Position numbers and translations under genes: made by a program
Assembly: GCA_905200265.1 (NCBI GenBank)
Contig: CAJKJS010000039.1
Location: 1 to 9,179 of the forward strand
Source of the DNA: an uncultured Oscillospiraceae bacterium
Lineage (GTDB): Bacteria; Bacillota; Clostridia; Oscillospirales; Acutalibacteraceae
Direction of reading: 5' to 3'
Length of the DNA: 9,179 nt
The notes under the pieces: generated by a model
The model's database searches: none
What the model was told of the DNA's origin: nothing
What the model saw: only the letters and a program-made list of their open reading frames with translations
Shown: positions 1 through 6,501 of the stretch, one piece after another
How the letters are laid out: each line of letters opens with the position of its first letter
Numbering within the stretch: the first letter of the stretch is position 1

Positions 1-86
1 ATGGCCGCGTCAAAATCAGCAGCCGGCACAACGATGGTAAGTTCGTAGCGGTTGGTCTCAACCTTATTGGACTCTTTCAGACTCAT
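1..86 (-). CDS. tig: Trigger factor, N-terminal fragment (cut by window edge)
   Basis: Trigger factor is the ribosome-bound peptidyl-prolyl isomerase and chaperone that meets nascent chains at the exit tunnel. Only the first 28 codons are in the window. They read MSLKESNKVETNRYELTIVV followed by PAADFDAA, which has the opening pattern of the family's ribosome-binding domain: a charged start, then 'N-R-x-x-L-T-(I/V)-x-V-P' and a 'F-D-x-A' helix. The ATG ends at base 86 and is preceded by AGGAGG (97-102) with 10 bases between. A strong extended -10 promoter lies directly upstream, so this gene begins its own transcript rather than depending on the operon before it. In many Firmicutes tig is followed by clpP and clpX, but that part is outside the window. 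The call rests on a short stretch, so it is good but not certain. Confidence 0.8.
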   Translation of the reverse strand, partial: MSLKESNKVETNRYELTIVVPAADFDAA

Positions 87-96
87 TATAATGGTT

Positions 97-102
97 CCTC
101 CT
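97..102 (-). promoter_or_regulatory. Ribosome binding site of tig
   Basis: A full AGGAGG lies 10 bases before the ATG at base 86. It supports that ATG as the start of trigger factor. Confidence 0.8.
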
Positions 103-126
103 GTAAAATTACAGATTATCTACATG

Positions 127-135
127 ATTATAGCA
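127..135 (-). promoter_or_regulatory. Extended -10 promoter of tig
   Basis: On the minus strand the bases read TGCTATAAT, a perfect TGnTATAAT extended -10 element. No good TTGACA-like -35 lies 17 bases upstream (the hexamer there is TGGTAT), which is typical of promoters that rely on the TGn motif. Transcription would begin near base 120, giving a short leader of about 30 bases before the tig ATG. The bases between here and the upstream stop codon at 183 are AT-rich and show no clear terminator hairpin. Confidence 0.75.
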
Positions 136-182
136 TGGTTTTGCAGAATATACCATACCTAAATCAAAATATTTTCGCCCTG

Positions 183-872
183 TTAAAAAATCCGCTGGGG
201 CATAAACCGCACATAATCGCAGGAAAGTAAATGCATGCGGATTCCTTCATATTCGCCCATGGGAGCGCGCCGAGCCGCCTGCCGCCCGTGAATATGGCCG
301 TAATAGCAATCGGTGATTTCGTATTCCCGCAATAAATCCAGAATGGGCTGGCAGCGGGCTCCGTCATAAATGGGCGGGTAATGCAGAAAGACCAGCGGGG
401 ATAAATCCTGCCGCAGGGCTTCGTCCAGGGATGTTTTCAGTCTTCCCACTTCCCGATTGACGATTTTTCGGTCTTCTTCGCTCATAGCACCCGCCAGCCA
501 TCCCCGGGTACCGCACACGGCACACTCATGCACAGGTACGGCGCTGTTGTGAACAAATGTTATATCCGTAAACCCTTCGGTTTCCAAATACCGTTCCATC
601 TTCCGCCGGGTCGTCCACCAGTAATCGTGGTTTCCTTTGAGCAGCAGCTTTTTGCCCGGCAGTGCGTGTAAATACGCAAAATCCTCCCGGGTATCTTCTA
701 GGCGCATGGCCCACGAGATATCCCCTGCGATCACCACCGTATCGTCCGGTTTCACTAACCGGCACCAGTTTTCCTGCAAACGCCGGGTGTAATCTTCCCA
801 CCCGGGGAACACGTCCATGGGCTTATCAGCCCCCAGCGACAGATGGACATCGGCAATTGCATACAAAGCCAT
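183..872 (-). CDS. Metallophosphoesterase (calcineurin-like, COG1768-type phosphohydrolase)
   Basis: This is a 229-residue two-metal phosphoesterase of the calcineurin-like fold, probably cytoplasmic. The metal-binding motifs appear in the expected order: D8-x-H10 (ADVH), G50-D51 (AGDIS), G80-N81-H82-D83 (GNHD), H164 (FLHYPP) and G192-H193-x-H195 (GHIH). There is no signal peptide or membrane segment. The substrate is unknown; proteins of this kind from Clostridia are usually named only 'metallophosphoesterase'. The reading frame stays open upstream to 947, but that part overlaps the end of thrC. The chosen ATG at 872 begins right at the conserved beta strand MALYAIADVH and has AAGGGAG about 10 bases upstream. 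The gap from the thrC stop is 23 bases, so it is very likely the last gene of that operon. I see no terminator after it. Confidence 0.85.
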   Translation of the reverse strand: MALYAIADVHLSLGADKPMDVFPGWEDYTRRLQENWCRLVKPDDTVVIAGDISWAMRLEDTREDFAYLHALPGKKLLLKGNHDYWWTTRRKMERYLETEGFTDITFVHNSAVPVHECAVCGTRGWLAGAMSEEDRKIVNREVGRLKTSLDEALRQDLSPLVFLHYPPIYDGARCQPILDLLREYEITDCYYGHIHGRQAARRAPMGEYEGIRMHLLSCDYVRFMPQRIF

Positions 873-895
873 AGGATAGGTACTCCCTTCGCCGT

Positions 896-2386
896 TTACA
901 CGCCCGAAAGACGGCGTACCGCATCTTTCATACCGCTGACAGCACAAGTTTCGGTAAAGCGTACGGGTTTATCCCGCAATGCTTTCAGCGGGGCCGGCAT
1001 GGGTTCTCCGGTCTTTTCGCACAAGGTTTCGGCCATAGCAAAACCGTCGCCTTCGGCCGTCACGCCCAGTGCTTCCAACACGCTCTGGGGGAACTTGTAC
1101 GCACTGGCGGTGGAAGCGATCACGGTTTTGTGAGTGTCGCCGGTCTTTGCCCGGTATGCTTCATACACCGATGCCGCCACAGCCGTATGCGTATCGCACA
1201 GATACCCCTTTTCGTTTTCGAGTCGAGCGATCATGCGGGCAGCGTCTTCATCGGAGCACCAACCGGCCGCAAAGACCGTTTCGATAGCTTCACGGGTTTT
1301 CGCATCTACCGTATACACGCCGTTTGCCGCTAGGTCATGCATCCACGCTTTTACTTTTTCGTCATCGCACCCGCTCATCTGATAGAGCAGCCGTTCCAGG
1401 TTGCTGGAAACCAGAATATCCATGGACGGTGACGTGGTGCAGTGGAAGGGACGGCGTTTATCGTACACCCCGGTGGTGAGGAAATCGGTGAGCACGTTGT
1501 TCGCGTTGGAAGCGCACACAAATTTGTGCACCGGCAGTCCCATCTGCGAAGCATAATAGGCCGCCAGGATGTTGCCAAAATTCCCCGTGGGCACCACAAT
1601 ATTGATTGCATCGCCCATGGTGATCGCACCGTTTGCCACCATATCGCAGTAAGCCGAAAAATAGTACACAATCTGCGGCAGCAACCGGCCCCAGTTGATG
1701 GAGTTAGCCGACGAGAACATCATTCCATGTTCCGCCAGTTCCCGTTTCATACCTTCATCGGTGAAAATGGTTTTCACGGCCGTCTGGGCATCGTCGAAAT
1801 TTCCTTCAATGGCGCACACACCCACGTTATCGCCTTCCTGGGTGACCATCTGGCGCTTTTGCATGTCACTAACACCATCACAGGGGTAAAACACCAGCAC
1901 TTTGGTCCCCGGCACATCCCGGAACCCTTCCAGAGCCGCTTTGCCCGTATCACCACTGGTAGCTACCAGAATCACTGCCGTGCGGTCCGGGTGTACCCGC
2001 TTCATACTGCAAGAAAGCAAATGGGGCAGAATTTGCAGCGCCATATCCTTAAACGCGCAAGTCGGGCCATGCCACAGTTCCAGCATATATGTGCCATCAT
2101 CCAGTTTGTGCAGCGGCGTGGGATTATTCCCACCGAATTTTTCGTCACGGTAGGCGTTTTCCACACAGGCGTCGATTTCGTCCGCCGTAAAGTCGCTGAG
2201 AAAATCACCCAGCACTTTTTTCGCGCGCTGCCGGTAGGTCATGGGCACCATCGATGACAGCGTATCCGCTCCATAATGGGGCAGGCTTTCGGGCACATAC
2301 AGTCCGCCGCCGGGAGAAATCCCACGGCAAATGGCCTCACTGGCTGTGATATGTTCGTTGTGGTCGCGGGTACAGGTATACAACAT
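896..2386 (-). CDS. thrC: Threonine synthase
   Basis: Threonine synthase converts O-phospho-L-homoserine and water to L-threonine and phosphate, the last step of threonine biosynthesis, using pyridoxal phosphate. The product is 496 residues, the longer class of the enzyme. The N-terminal part has the typical 'S-P-G-G-G-L-Y-V-P' (residues 24-32). The PLP lysine is K113 in HGPTCAFKDMALQ. Other fold-type II motifs are the phosphate-binding SGDTGKAA (144-151), SSANSINWGR (225-234) and VVPTGNFGNI (264-273). The frame is open to a GTG at 2401, but GAGGTG at 2394-2399 sits 7 bases before the ATG at 2386, so that ATG is the likely start. It follows the dipeptidase stop by 27 bases. No hom or thrB gene is in the window, so it is separated from the rest of its pathway here. 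No attenuator or T-box is visible before it. Confidence 0.95.
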   Translation of the reverse strand: MLYTCTRDHNEHITASEAICRGISPGGGLYVPESLPHYGADTLSSMVPMTYRQRAKKVLGDFLSDFTADEIDACVENAYRDEKFGGNNPTPLHKLDDGTYMLELWHGPTCAFKDMALQILPHLLSCSMKRVHPDRTAVILVATSGDTGKAALEGFRDVPGTKVLVFYPCDGVSDMQKRQMVTQEGDNVGVCAIEGNFDDAQTAVKTIFTDEGMKRELAEHGMMFSSANSINWGRLLPQIVYYFSAYCDMVANGAITMGDAINIVVPTGNFGNILAAYYASQMGLPVHKFVCASNANNVLTDFLTTGVYDKRRPFHCTTSPSMDILVSSNLERLLYQMSGCDDEKVKAWMHDLAANGVYTVDAKTREAIETVFAAGWCSDEDAARMIARLENEKGYLCDTHTAVAASVYEAYRAKTGDTHKTVIASTASAYKFPQSVLEALGVTAEGDGFAMAETLCEKTGEPMPAPLKALRDKPVRFTETCAVSGMKDAVRRLSGV

Positions 2387-2413
2387 TTGGTTACACCTCA
2401 CATGGTAAAGTCT

Positions 2414-3349
2414 TTAAGAAAACCTTTGAAAAAAGGTATATGCATTGCGGTAAAAAAGGGCGTCGAGCTGATTATCTGACAGCCCCAGTTCCTTTTGGAA
2501 CCGTTCCATGAGGAGCGGAATGCCCGCCACACCATGAAGGTCCGGCGGAATCTGACAGCCATCAAAATCACTGCCCATACACAAAGTATGTTCGCCACCC
2601 CGGCTGAGAAAATAGTCCGCGTGGCGCAAAATATCGGTCATGCGCGCTTTGTCTCCGGGGTCCCGTAAAAAGTCCCGGCAGAAATTTAGCCCTACTAGGC
2701 CCCTCCGGCGCACAATTTCATCAAATTGATCATCGGTCAAATTACGTACCGCGCCGCAGACCGTGCGGCTGTTGCTATGGCTAGCCACAAATGGCTGGTC
2801 AGAAAACGTACACAAATCCCAAAACAGGGCTTCGCTGGCGTGGGATACATCCATCACGCACCCACCCTGGGTAAGTTTTGATACGGCCTGCCGGCCAAAT
2901 TCCGTCAGCCCGGTGTTCTGTTCATCCAAAATGCCGCCGCCCAGCTCGTTTTTGCCGTTCCACGTCAGCGTAAAGAGCCTCACGCCCCGGTTTAGCAGAT
3001 CATCCACATGGGTGAGAGCCCCACCCAGCGCTGCGCCGCCTTCCACCGTGAGGATGGCCGCACACACACCCTGTTCCTCGGCTTTTTTGATATCCTCCCC
3101 GGTGCGGCACAGTTTTATTTTCTCGGGGTGCTGCGCCACTTCCCGTATAAGTACATCGCTCAGTTTTTCAAAATACCGAAACGCTTCTTCGCCCCGCAGG
3201 GTATCGGGAATAAAGGCGGCAAAGCACTGGGCCCACGCGGAAAAATCTTGCCCGGCCGATAGGGATAATTGCCCCTCTGGCGCTAAAAGCGATGCCCCCG
3301 TTTCGGCACACCGCGACAGGGTATCACAATGCAGATCAAAATACCGCAA
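2414..3349 (-). CDS. Membrane-dipeptidase family (peptidase M19) zinc dipeptidase, TTG start
   Basis: This 311-residue protein belongs to the renal dipeptidase (M19) family, amidohydrolase-fold enzymes that cleave dipeptides, often including ones with a D-residue. Expected metal ligands are present: H7-x-D9 in DLHCD, the bridging E103 (TVEGG), H170 (DVSH) and H191 (ASHSNSR). The conserved GSDFDG motif is at 259-264 with D261. Despite the family name there is no signal peptide or membrane anchor, so the protein should be cytoplasmic. The start is TTG at 3349: the first residues match the family N-terminus (RYFDLHCDT) and a full AGGAGG lies 7 bases upstream. There is no in-frame ATG before the catalytic HxD motif. 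It follows yraN by 16 bases and precedes thrC by 27, so it is part of the operon. The exact substrate is unknown. Confidence 0.93.
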   Translation of the reverse strand: MRYFDLHCDTLSRCAETGASLLAPEGQLSLSAGQDFSAWAQCFAAFIPDTLRGEEAFRYFEKLSDVLIREVAQHPEKIKLCRTGEDIKKAEEQGVCAAILTVEGGAALGGALTHVDDLLNRGVRLFTLTWNGKNELGGGILDEQNTGLTEFGRQAVSKLTQGGCVMDVSHASEALFWDLCTFSDQPFVASHSNSRTVCGAVRNLTDDQFDEIVRRRGLVGLNFCRDFLRDPGDKARMTDILRHADYFLSRGGEHTLCMGSDFDGCQIPPDLHGVAGIPLLMERFQKELGLSDNQLDALFYRNAYTFFQRFS

Positions 3350-3356
3350 CTATTCC

Positions 3357-3362
3357 CCTCCT
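3357..3362 (-). promoter_or_regulatory. Ribosome binding site that fixes the TTG start of the dipeptidase
   Basis: AGGAGG within AAGGAGGGG lies 7 bases before TTG at 3349. It is one of the strongest sites in the window and decides in favour of the TTG, because the metal-binding His-x-Asp comes only six residues later. Confidence 0.8.
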
Positions 3363-3365
3363 TCT

Positions 3366-3728
3366 TTACAGCCGGGCATCAAAAGCCCCCGGCACATACG
3401 TAAACGCACACACTTTGCCGCTTTCTCCCAGCCACACGGCCGCTACATCGAACCGGGGCTGGTACGCAGCCCATTCCTGCTTTTGCAGCAGAAAAGCCTG
3501 AGCCGTGCATATAAGACGTCGCTGTTTGCCTCTGGTCACCGCTTCCAGCGGGTTCGATTCACTGCCCTGATGCCGGGTTTTCACTTCCACAAACAGCAAA
3601 AGGTTTTGATACTGTGCAATAATATCGATTTCCCCATACCGGCTGTGCCAGTTGCGGGCCAAAATACGGGCCCCTTTCTTTTCCAGCCGCCAAGCGACGT
3701 ATGCTTCGCCAAACTGTCCGCTGTTCAT
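3366..3728 (-). CDS. yraN: YraN / UPF0102 family nuclease-like protein
   Basis: The product is a 120-residue UPF0102 protein with a restriction-endonuclease-like fold; the biological role is unsettled. Visible family features are the N-terminal helix with E7 (GEAYVAWRLEKKG), the 'N-W-x-x-x-x-G-E-I-D' strand at 26-35, and the nuclease-type residues D35 ... E48-V-K50 (FVEVKTR), followed by K68-Q69-R70. Length matches the usual 115 to 125 residues. The frame is open to 3782, but ATG at 3728 fits the family start and overlaps the rnhB stop as ATGA, a classic translational coupling junction; the Shine-Dalgarno there is weak (TGGGAC). The rnhB-yraN order is common in bacteria. Confidence 0.9.
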   Translation of the reverse strand: MNSGQFGEAYVAWRLEKKGARILARNWHSRYGEIDIIAQYQNLLLFVEVKTRHQGSESNPLEAVTRGKQRRLICTAQAFLLQKQEWAAYQPRFDVAAVWLGESGKVCAFTYVPGAFDARL

Positions 3729-4363
3729 TGTCCCAGAATTTTGCCTAAAAAGCTCTTCCGGTGCAAGGGGCAAGGCCCCCATTCCCTTAGCGCCTGCACA
3801 TGGGCGGCGGTGCCGTATCCCTTGTGTTTTTCAAATCCATACTGGGGGTATTCTTTCGCGGCTTCCAACATCACCCGGTCCCGGCTGACTTTTGCCAGGA
3901 TCGAAGCCGCCGCAATGCTCATGCTCAGCGCGTCGCCTTTTATAATGGTTTCCCCGGGAATGGAAAGCGGCGGCATGCGGTTGCCGTCAATCAGTGCATA
4001 ATCCGCCGGAACCGGCAGGGCTTCCACCGCCCGGCGCATGGCCATATAGGTGGCCTGCAAAATATTATAGGTGTCGATTTCTTCCTCGGTGGCGTATCCA
4101 ATGCCAAAAGCCAGCGCCTGTTCACAAATAATGGGGAACAGTGCTTCCCTCTTTTTTTCCGACAGCTTTTTTGAATCGTTTACGCCTTCGATCACTAGCC
4201 CCGGAGGCAGAATCACGGCGGCGGCGTACACCGGCCCGGCCAGCGGCCCACGCCCGGCTTCATCCACGCCACAAACAGTGGTAAAGCCCTGTTCTCTGGC
4301 TTGCCTTTCAAATTGGAACCACTCTTCGGCCGTACGAATCGGCTTTTTCACTCTCTCACTCAT
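3725..4363 (-). CDS. rnhB: Ribonuclease HII
   Basis: RNase HII cleaves RNA in RNA/DNA hybrids and starts removal of single ribonucleotides built into DNA. The product is 212 residues. The catalytic acidic residues are D34 and E35 in VDEAGRGPLAG, D126 in ALIDGN and D144 in IKGDALSMS; the 18-residue distance between the last two matches known RNases HII. The tail of the catalytic domain shows SIAAASILAKVSRD and then YGFEKHKGYGT. Two ATGs are possible (4369 and 4363). AGGTG with 7 bases to the ATG at 4363 favours the latter, giving an 8-base overlap with the end of rbgA. The stop overlaps the yraN start (ATGA). An N-terminal extension of about 30 residues precedes the catalytic core, as in many Firmicutes enzymes. 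Confidence 0.95.
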   Translation of the reverse strand: MSERVKKPIRTAEEWFQFERQAREQGFTTVCGVDEAGRGPLAGPVYAAAVILPPGLVIEGVNDSKKLSEKKREALFPIICEQALAFGIGYATEEEIDTYNILQATYMAMRRAVEALPVPADYALIDGNRMPPLSIPGETIIKGDALSMSIAAASILAKVSRDRVMLEAAKEYPQYGFEKHKGYGTAAHVQALREWGPCPLHRKSFLGKILGQ

Positions 4364-5240
4364 GGGCATGCACCTGCTCGAGGGAAATACGGCCGATCTT
4401 GCCTCCGCGGAATTCATCCAACACGGTAATAGCGGCGCGTTCGGTATCCACATCCCCGCCCCGTACTAAAAATCCGCGCTTACGGCCAATTTTTTCCAGC
4501 ATGGCAAAGCCGTCGAGCCCATCCAGATCCTGGGGGGTGAGCTTATATCGTTCACACACTTTCGGCAAATAGCCTTTTAGCTGTAAACATTCCAGCAGGC
4601 GGGCTGCCAAATGCTCCCGGTCCAGAATATCGTCTTTCACGGCGCCGGTGAACGCCAGCCGTTCGCCGACCCGCCGGTCTTCAAACTTGGGCCATAACAC
4701 ACCGGGGGTATCGAGTAGCTCCAGACCGTTGCCAATCGTAAACCACCGGTTTTCGCGAGTGACGCCGGGTCGGTCCTGCACGTCGGCTTTGCCCTTAGCG
4801 CCCCGGCACAGTTTATTGATCAGGGACGATTTGCCCACATTGGGAATCCCCACCACCATAATGCGAATGGGGCGGCCAATCATGCCTTTCGATTCCCACA
4901 CCGCAATGCGATCTTTGAGCACTTCCCGCACCGCAGGGGCAAAACGGTTCACACCGCGTCCGGTTTTGCAGTCCACTTCCAGTGCCATAATCCCTTTATC
5001 CCGGTATTCTTTAATCCACCGGGCGGTTTCGGCCGGGTCGGCCATATCACATTTATTCAGCAGGATCAGCCGGGGTTTCCCGCGGACGAGCTGGTGTAAA
5101 ACAGGGTTGCGGCTGCTCACAGCCACCCGGGCATCGACAATTTCCGCCACCAGGTCCACTTTGGGCAGGCATTTTTCAATTTGCCTTTTGGTACGGGTCA
5201 TATGCCCCGGAAACCACTGAATCGATTGAACTTCGCTCAT
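4356..5240 (-). CDS. rbgA: Ribosome biogenesis GTPase RbgA (YlqF)
   Basis: RbgA is a circularly permuted GTPase that acts late in assembly of the 50S ribosomal subunit. The permutation is plain in the 294-residue product: the G4 motif NKCD (62-65) precedes the G1 P-loop GIPNVGKSS (131-139), then G2 PGVT (158-161) and G3 DTPG (177-180). The N-terminal IQWFPGHM holds H13, matching the catalytic histidine of the Bacillus protein. The C-terminal domain (about 200-294) is the ANTAR-like RNA-binding region. The start ATG at 5240 shares one base with the lepB stop (TGATG), and the 3' end overlaps rnhB, so it is translationally coupled on both sides. Its place near rplS matches the known role of RbgA in L16-dependent late 50S maturation and the rplS-ylqF-rnhB order in Bacillus. 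Confidence 0.95.
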   Translation of the reverse strand: MSEVQSIQWFPGHMTRTKRQIEKCLPKVDLVAEIVDARVAVSSRNPVLHQLVRGKPRLILLNKCDMADPAETARWIKEYRDKGIMALEVDCKTGRGVNRFAPAVREVLKDRIAVWESKGMIGRPIRIMVVGIPNVGKSSLINKLCRGAKGKADVQDRPGVTRENRWFTIGNGLELLDTPGVLWPKFEDRRVGERLAFTGAVKDDILDREHLAARLLECLQLKGYLPKVCERYKLTPQDLDGLDGFAMLEKIGRKRGFLVRGGDVDTERAAITVLDEFRGGKIGRISLEQVHAHE

Positions 5241-5815
5241 CAGCCAATCACCCCCATTTGATCGAATGGATAAATCCGAAAGAAAACTTTGCCTAAAATA
5301 TTATCGGTAGAAATCATCCCCACCGCCATGTACCGGCTGTCTTCCGATACAAGACGGTTATCCCCCAGGACAAACACGCACCCAGGAGGCACCGTCTGAG
5401 GGAACGAGATCATCTCTTCGCTAGTGTTCACTTTTACGGTAATTCCGTTTTCCAGGCCAAACTGGGTTTCATCCAGGGGCTGGCCATCCACATATACCGT
5501 GCCGGTATCAAAATCAATATCTACCGTCTGGTTTTCTGTGGCAATCACCCGTTTGATGATTGGTTCTTCCAGCACATTAACAGCCACCACCACGTCGCCT
5601 TGTTGTAAATCACCGTGGATATTGGTGACCAAAAGCCGGTCGCCCCCCGTAAAATTGGGCAACATGGAAATCCCGTTGACAGTCACCACGCGGAACAGGA
5701 ACGTAAAAACCAGTACCACAATGGTCACAGCTACCGCGATTTCTTCCACCCAATCAAAACAGGAACAGACCCGCTTGCCTGCTTTCCGGCTATGTATACG
5801 GTTTACTTCCTTCAT
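5240..5815 (-). CDS. lepB: Signal peptidase I
   Basis: Type I signal peptidase removes signal peptides from exported proteins at the outer face of the membrane. The 191-residue protein has a short basic cytoplasmic N-terminus, one transmembrane segment at about 24-42, and then the catalytic domain. The Ser/Lys dyad is S50 (NGISMLP) and K88 (IIKRVIA). The family box GDNR with the following S and DSR is at 151-161 (GDNRLVSEDSR). Small size and a single membrane segment are typical of Gram-positive enzymes. AGAGGA lies 7 bases before the ATG. It follows rplS by 79 bases that include a strong terminator, and is coupled to rbgA by TGATG. Insertion of lepB between rplS and ylqF is a recurring arrangement in Clostridia. 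Confidence 0.95.
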   Translation of the reverse strand: MKEVNRIHSRKAGKRVCSCFDWVEEIAVAVTIVVLVFTFLFRVVTVNGISMLPNFTGGDRLLVTNIHGDLQQGDVVVAVNVLEEPIIKRVIATENQTVDIDFDTGTVYVDGQPLDETQFGLENGITVKVNTSEEMISFPQTVPPGCVFVLGDNRLVSEDSRYMAVGMISTDNILGKVFFRIYPFDQMGVIG

Positions 5816-5853
5816 ATATTTGTCCTCTGCTCCCGAATTTTCTTTTACTTATG

Positions 5854-5883
5854 AAAAAAAGGGACACTCACATGTCCCTTTTT
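5854..5883 (-). terminator. Intrinsic terminator after rplS (nearly symmetrical, could act both ways)
   Basis: On the minus strand GGGACA, a six-base loop TGTGAG, and TGTCCC form a perfect stem, extended by five A-T pairs on each side to 11 bp, and followed by a run of seven T. The left and right flanks are A- and T-runs, so the structure also resembles a terminator on the plus strand. It lies 11 bases after the rplS stop codon and 38 bases before the lepB start. Confidence 0.9.
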
Positions 5884-5894
5884 CCACTCGATTA

Positions 5895-6236
5895 TCAAAC
5901 CTGTTCTTTAACTTTGGCGGCCTTACCGACTCTGTCGCGCAGGTAGTAGAGCTTCGCTCTGCGAACTTTACCGCGACGAATCACTTTCACTTCTTTGACA
6001 TTGGGGGAATGAATCGGGAAGACTCTTTCAATGCCTACGCCGTAAGATACGCGGCGCACCGTGAACGTTTCGCCAATGCCGGAACCCTTGCGGGCGATAA
6101 CCGTGCCTTCGAACATCTGAACTCTTTCCTTGTCACCTTCGCGGATATTCACGCCGATGCGGACGGTGTCGCCCACTTCGAACTTGGGAAGATCCTGTTT
6201 GACCGAGTCAGCCGAAATGATTTTCAGTGCATCCAT
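5895..6236 (-). CDS. rplS: 50S ribosomal protein L19
   Basis: L19 sits at the 30S-50S interface of the ribosome. The 113-residue product matches the family length and pattern, with 'F-x-V-G-D-T-V-R-I-G-V-x-I-x-E-G-x-K-x-R-V-Q-x-F-E-G' over about residues 19-44, then VIARKGSGIGETFTVRRVS, the 'G-V-G-I-E-R-x-F-P-I-H-S-P' stretch and a basic C-terminal 'R-R-G-K-V-R-R-A-K-L-Y-Y-L-R'. The ATG at 6236 has AGGAGG 7 bases upstream. It has its own promoter and a structured leader upstream and a strong terminator downstream, so it can form a single-gene transcript. rimM and trmD, its usual upstream neighbours in Firmicutes, are not beside it here. Confidence 0.98.
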   Translation of the reverse strand: MDALKIISADSVKQDLPKFEVGDTVRIGVNIREGDKERVQMFEGTVIARKGSGIGETFTVRRVSYGVGIERVFPIHSPNVKEVKVIRRGKVRRAKLYYLRDRVGKAAKVKEQV

Positions 6237-6380
6237 GTTTGTTCCTCCTAAATTTCAGACATTCTTGCCAGGTGGGGTCGCCCCGCAAACCCGCAGAGGA
6301 CTGTCCGCTTCAATGTATCGGATGTTCCGCACATTGAACCCCATCGGCAGGTATTGATGGGAGCCGACGGTTTCAAATGC
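6237..6380 (-). promoter_or_regulatory. Structured 5' leader of rplS, candidate ribosomal-protein leader
   Basis: About 144 bases lie between the predicted transcription start and the rplS ATG and hold no gene. The clearest element is a perfect 8-bp inverted repeat, TTCAATGT (6309-6316) with ACATTGAA (6331-6338), which encloses a further CGGA/TCCG stem with a three-base loop. A second hairpin has GGGG/CCCC around a three-base loop (6274-6284), extended by TTGC/GCAA across a five-base bulge. Near the 5' end two 6-bp helices share bases and exclude each other: 6340-6345 with 6356-6361, and 6343-6348 with 6363-6368. An L19 leader family is known from low-GC Gram-positives; I cannot confirm a match by eye. 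The AGGAGG of rplS is at 6244-6249. Confidence 0.55.
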
Positions 6381-6386
6381 TTACAT

Positions 6387-6415
6387 ATGATACCACACCC
6401 GGGGGGATTATGCAA
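6387..6415 (-). promoter_or_regulatory. Promoter of rplS
   Basis: On the minus strand, TTGCAT (6410-6415) and TATCAT (6387-6392) are separated by 17 bases. The -10 is preceded by TGG, so it has an extended -10 (TGn). The spacer contains six C followed by GGG. Transcription would start near 6380. The -35 has the same bases as the promoter in front of the radical SAM gene. Confidence 0.65.
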
Positions 6416-6418
6416 GCA

Positions 6419-6487
6419 TTTTTTGCAGTTTTCCACCGGTTTTTCACCGTCATTCCGCCGTTTTCTGCGGCTATCTTAGGCGGTTTT
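6419..6487 (-). promoter_or_regulatory. Phased A-tracts upstream of the rplS promoter
   Basis: Five A-runs on the minus strand lie at 6419-6424, 6429-6432, 6440-6444, 6461-6464 and 6484-6487. Their centres are about 9, 20.5, 41 and 64 bases from the first, close to whole numbers of helical turns (10.5 bases). The run begins 4 bases upstream of the -35. This fits intrinsically bent DNA or an UP-element-like activator of a ribosomal protein promoter. Together with the promoter and leader this accounts for the whole gap between the radical SAM partner and rplS; the function is inferred. Confidence 0.4.
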
Positions 6488-6501
6488 CGTGCACCTTGCC
6501 C

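Noticed and set aside
103..182. Terminator for the metallophosphoesterase operon before tig
   Set aside because: Only a short AAAATATTTT palindrome is seen; there is no GC stem followed by a T-run.
1442..2257. Plus-strand open frame of 271 codons inside thrC
   Set aside because: It is antisense to the conserved core of threonine synthase, His-rich without any recognisable fold, a usual shadow of codon bias.
3729..3782. Longer YraN start at 3782
   Set aside because: It would overlap rnhB by 58 bases and add residues not found in the family; the ATGA junction at 3725-3728 explains the start better.
2763..4001. Plus-strand open frame of 412 codons across the dipeptidase, yraN and rnhB
   Set aside because: It runs antisense to three genes with clear catalytic motifs, has low-complexity Ser/Pro/Arg-rich content, crosses three gene boundaries and has no good ribosome binding site.
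6445..6490. Terminator after the DUF2344 gene (CCGCC...GGCGG)
   Set aside because: On the minus strand the stem is only 5 bp with a long loop and is followed by A-runs, not T-runs.
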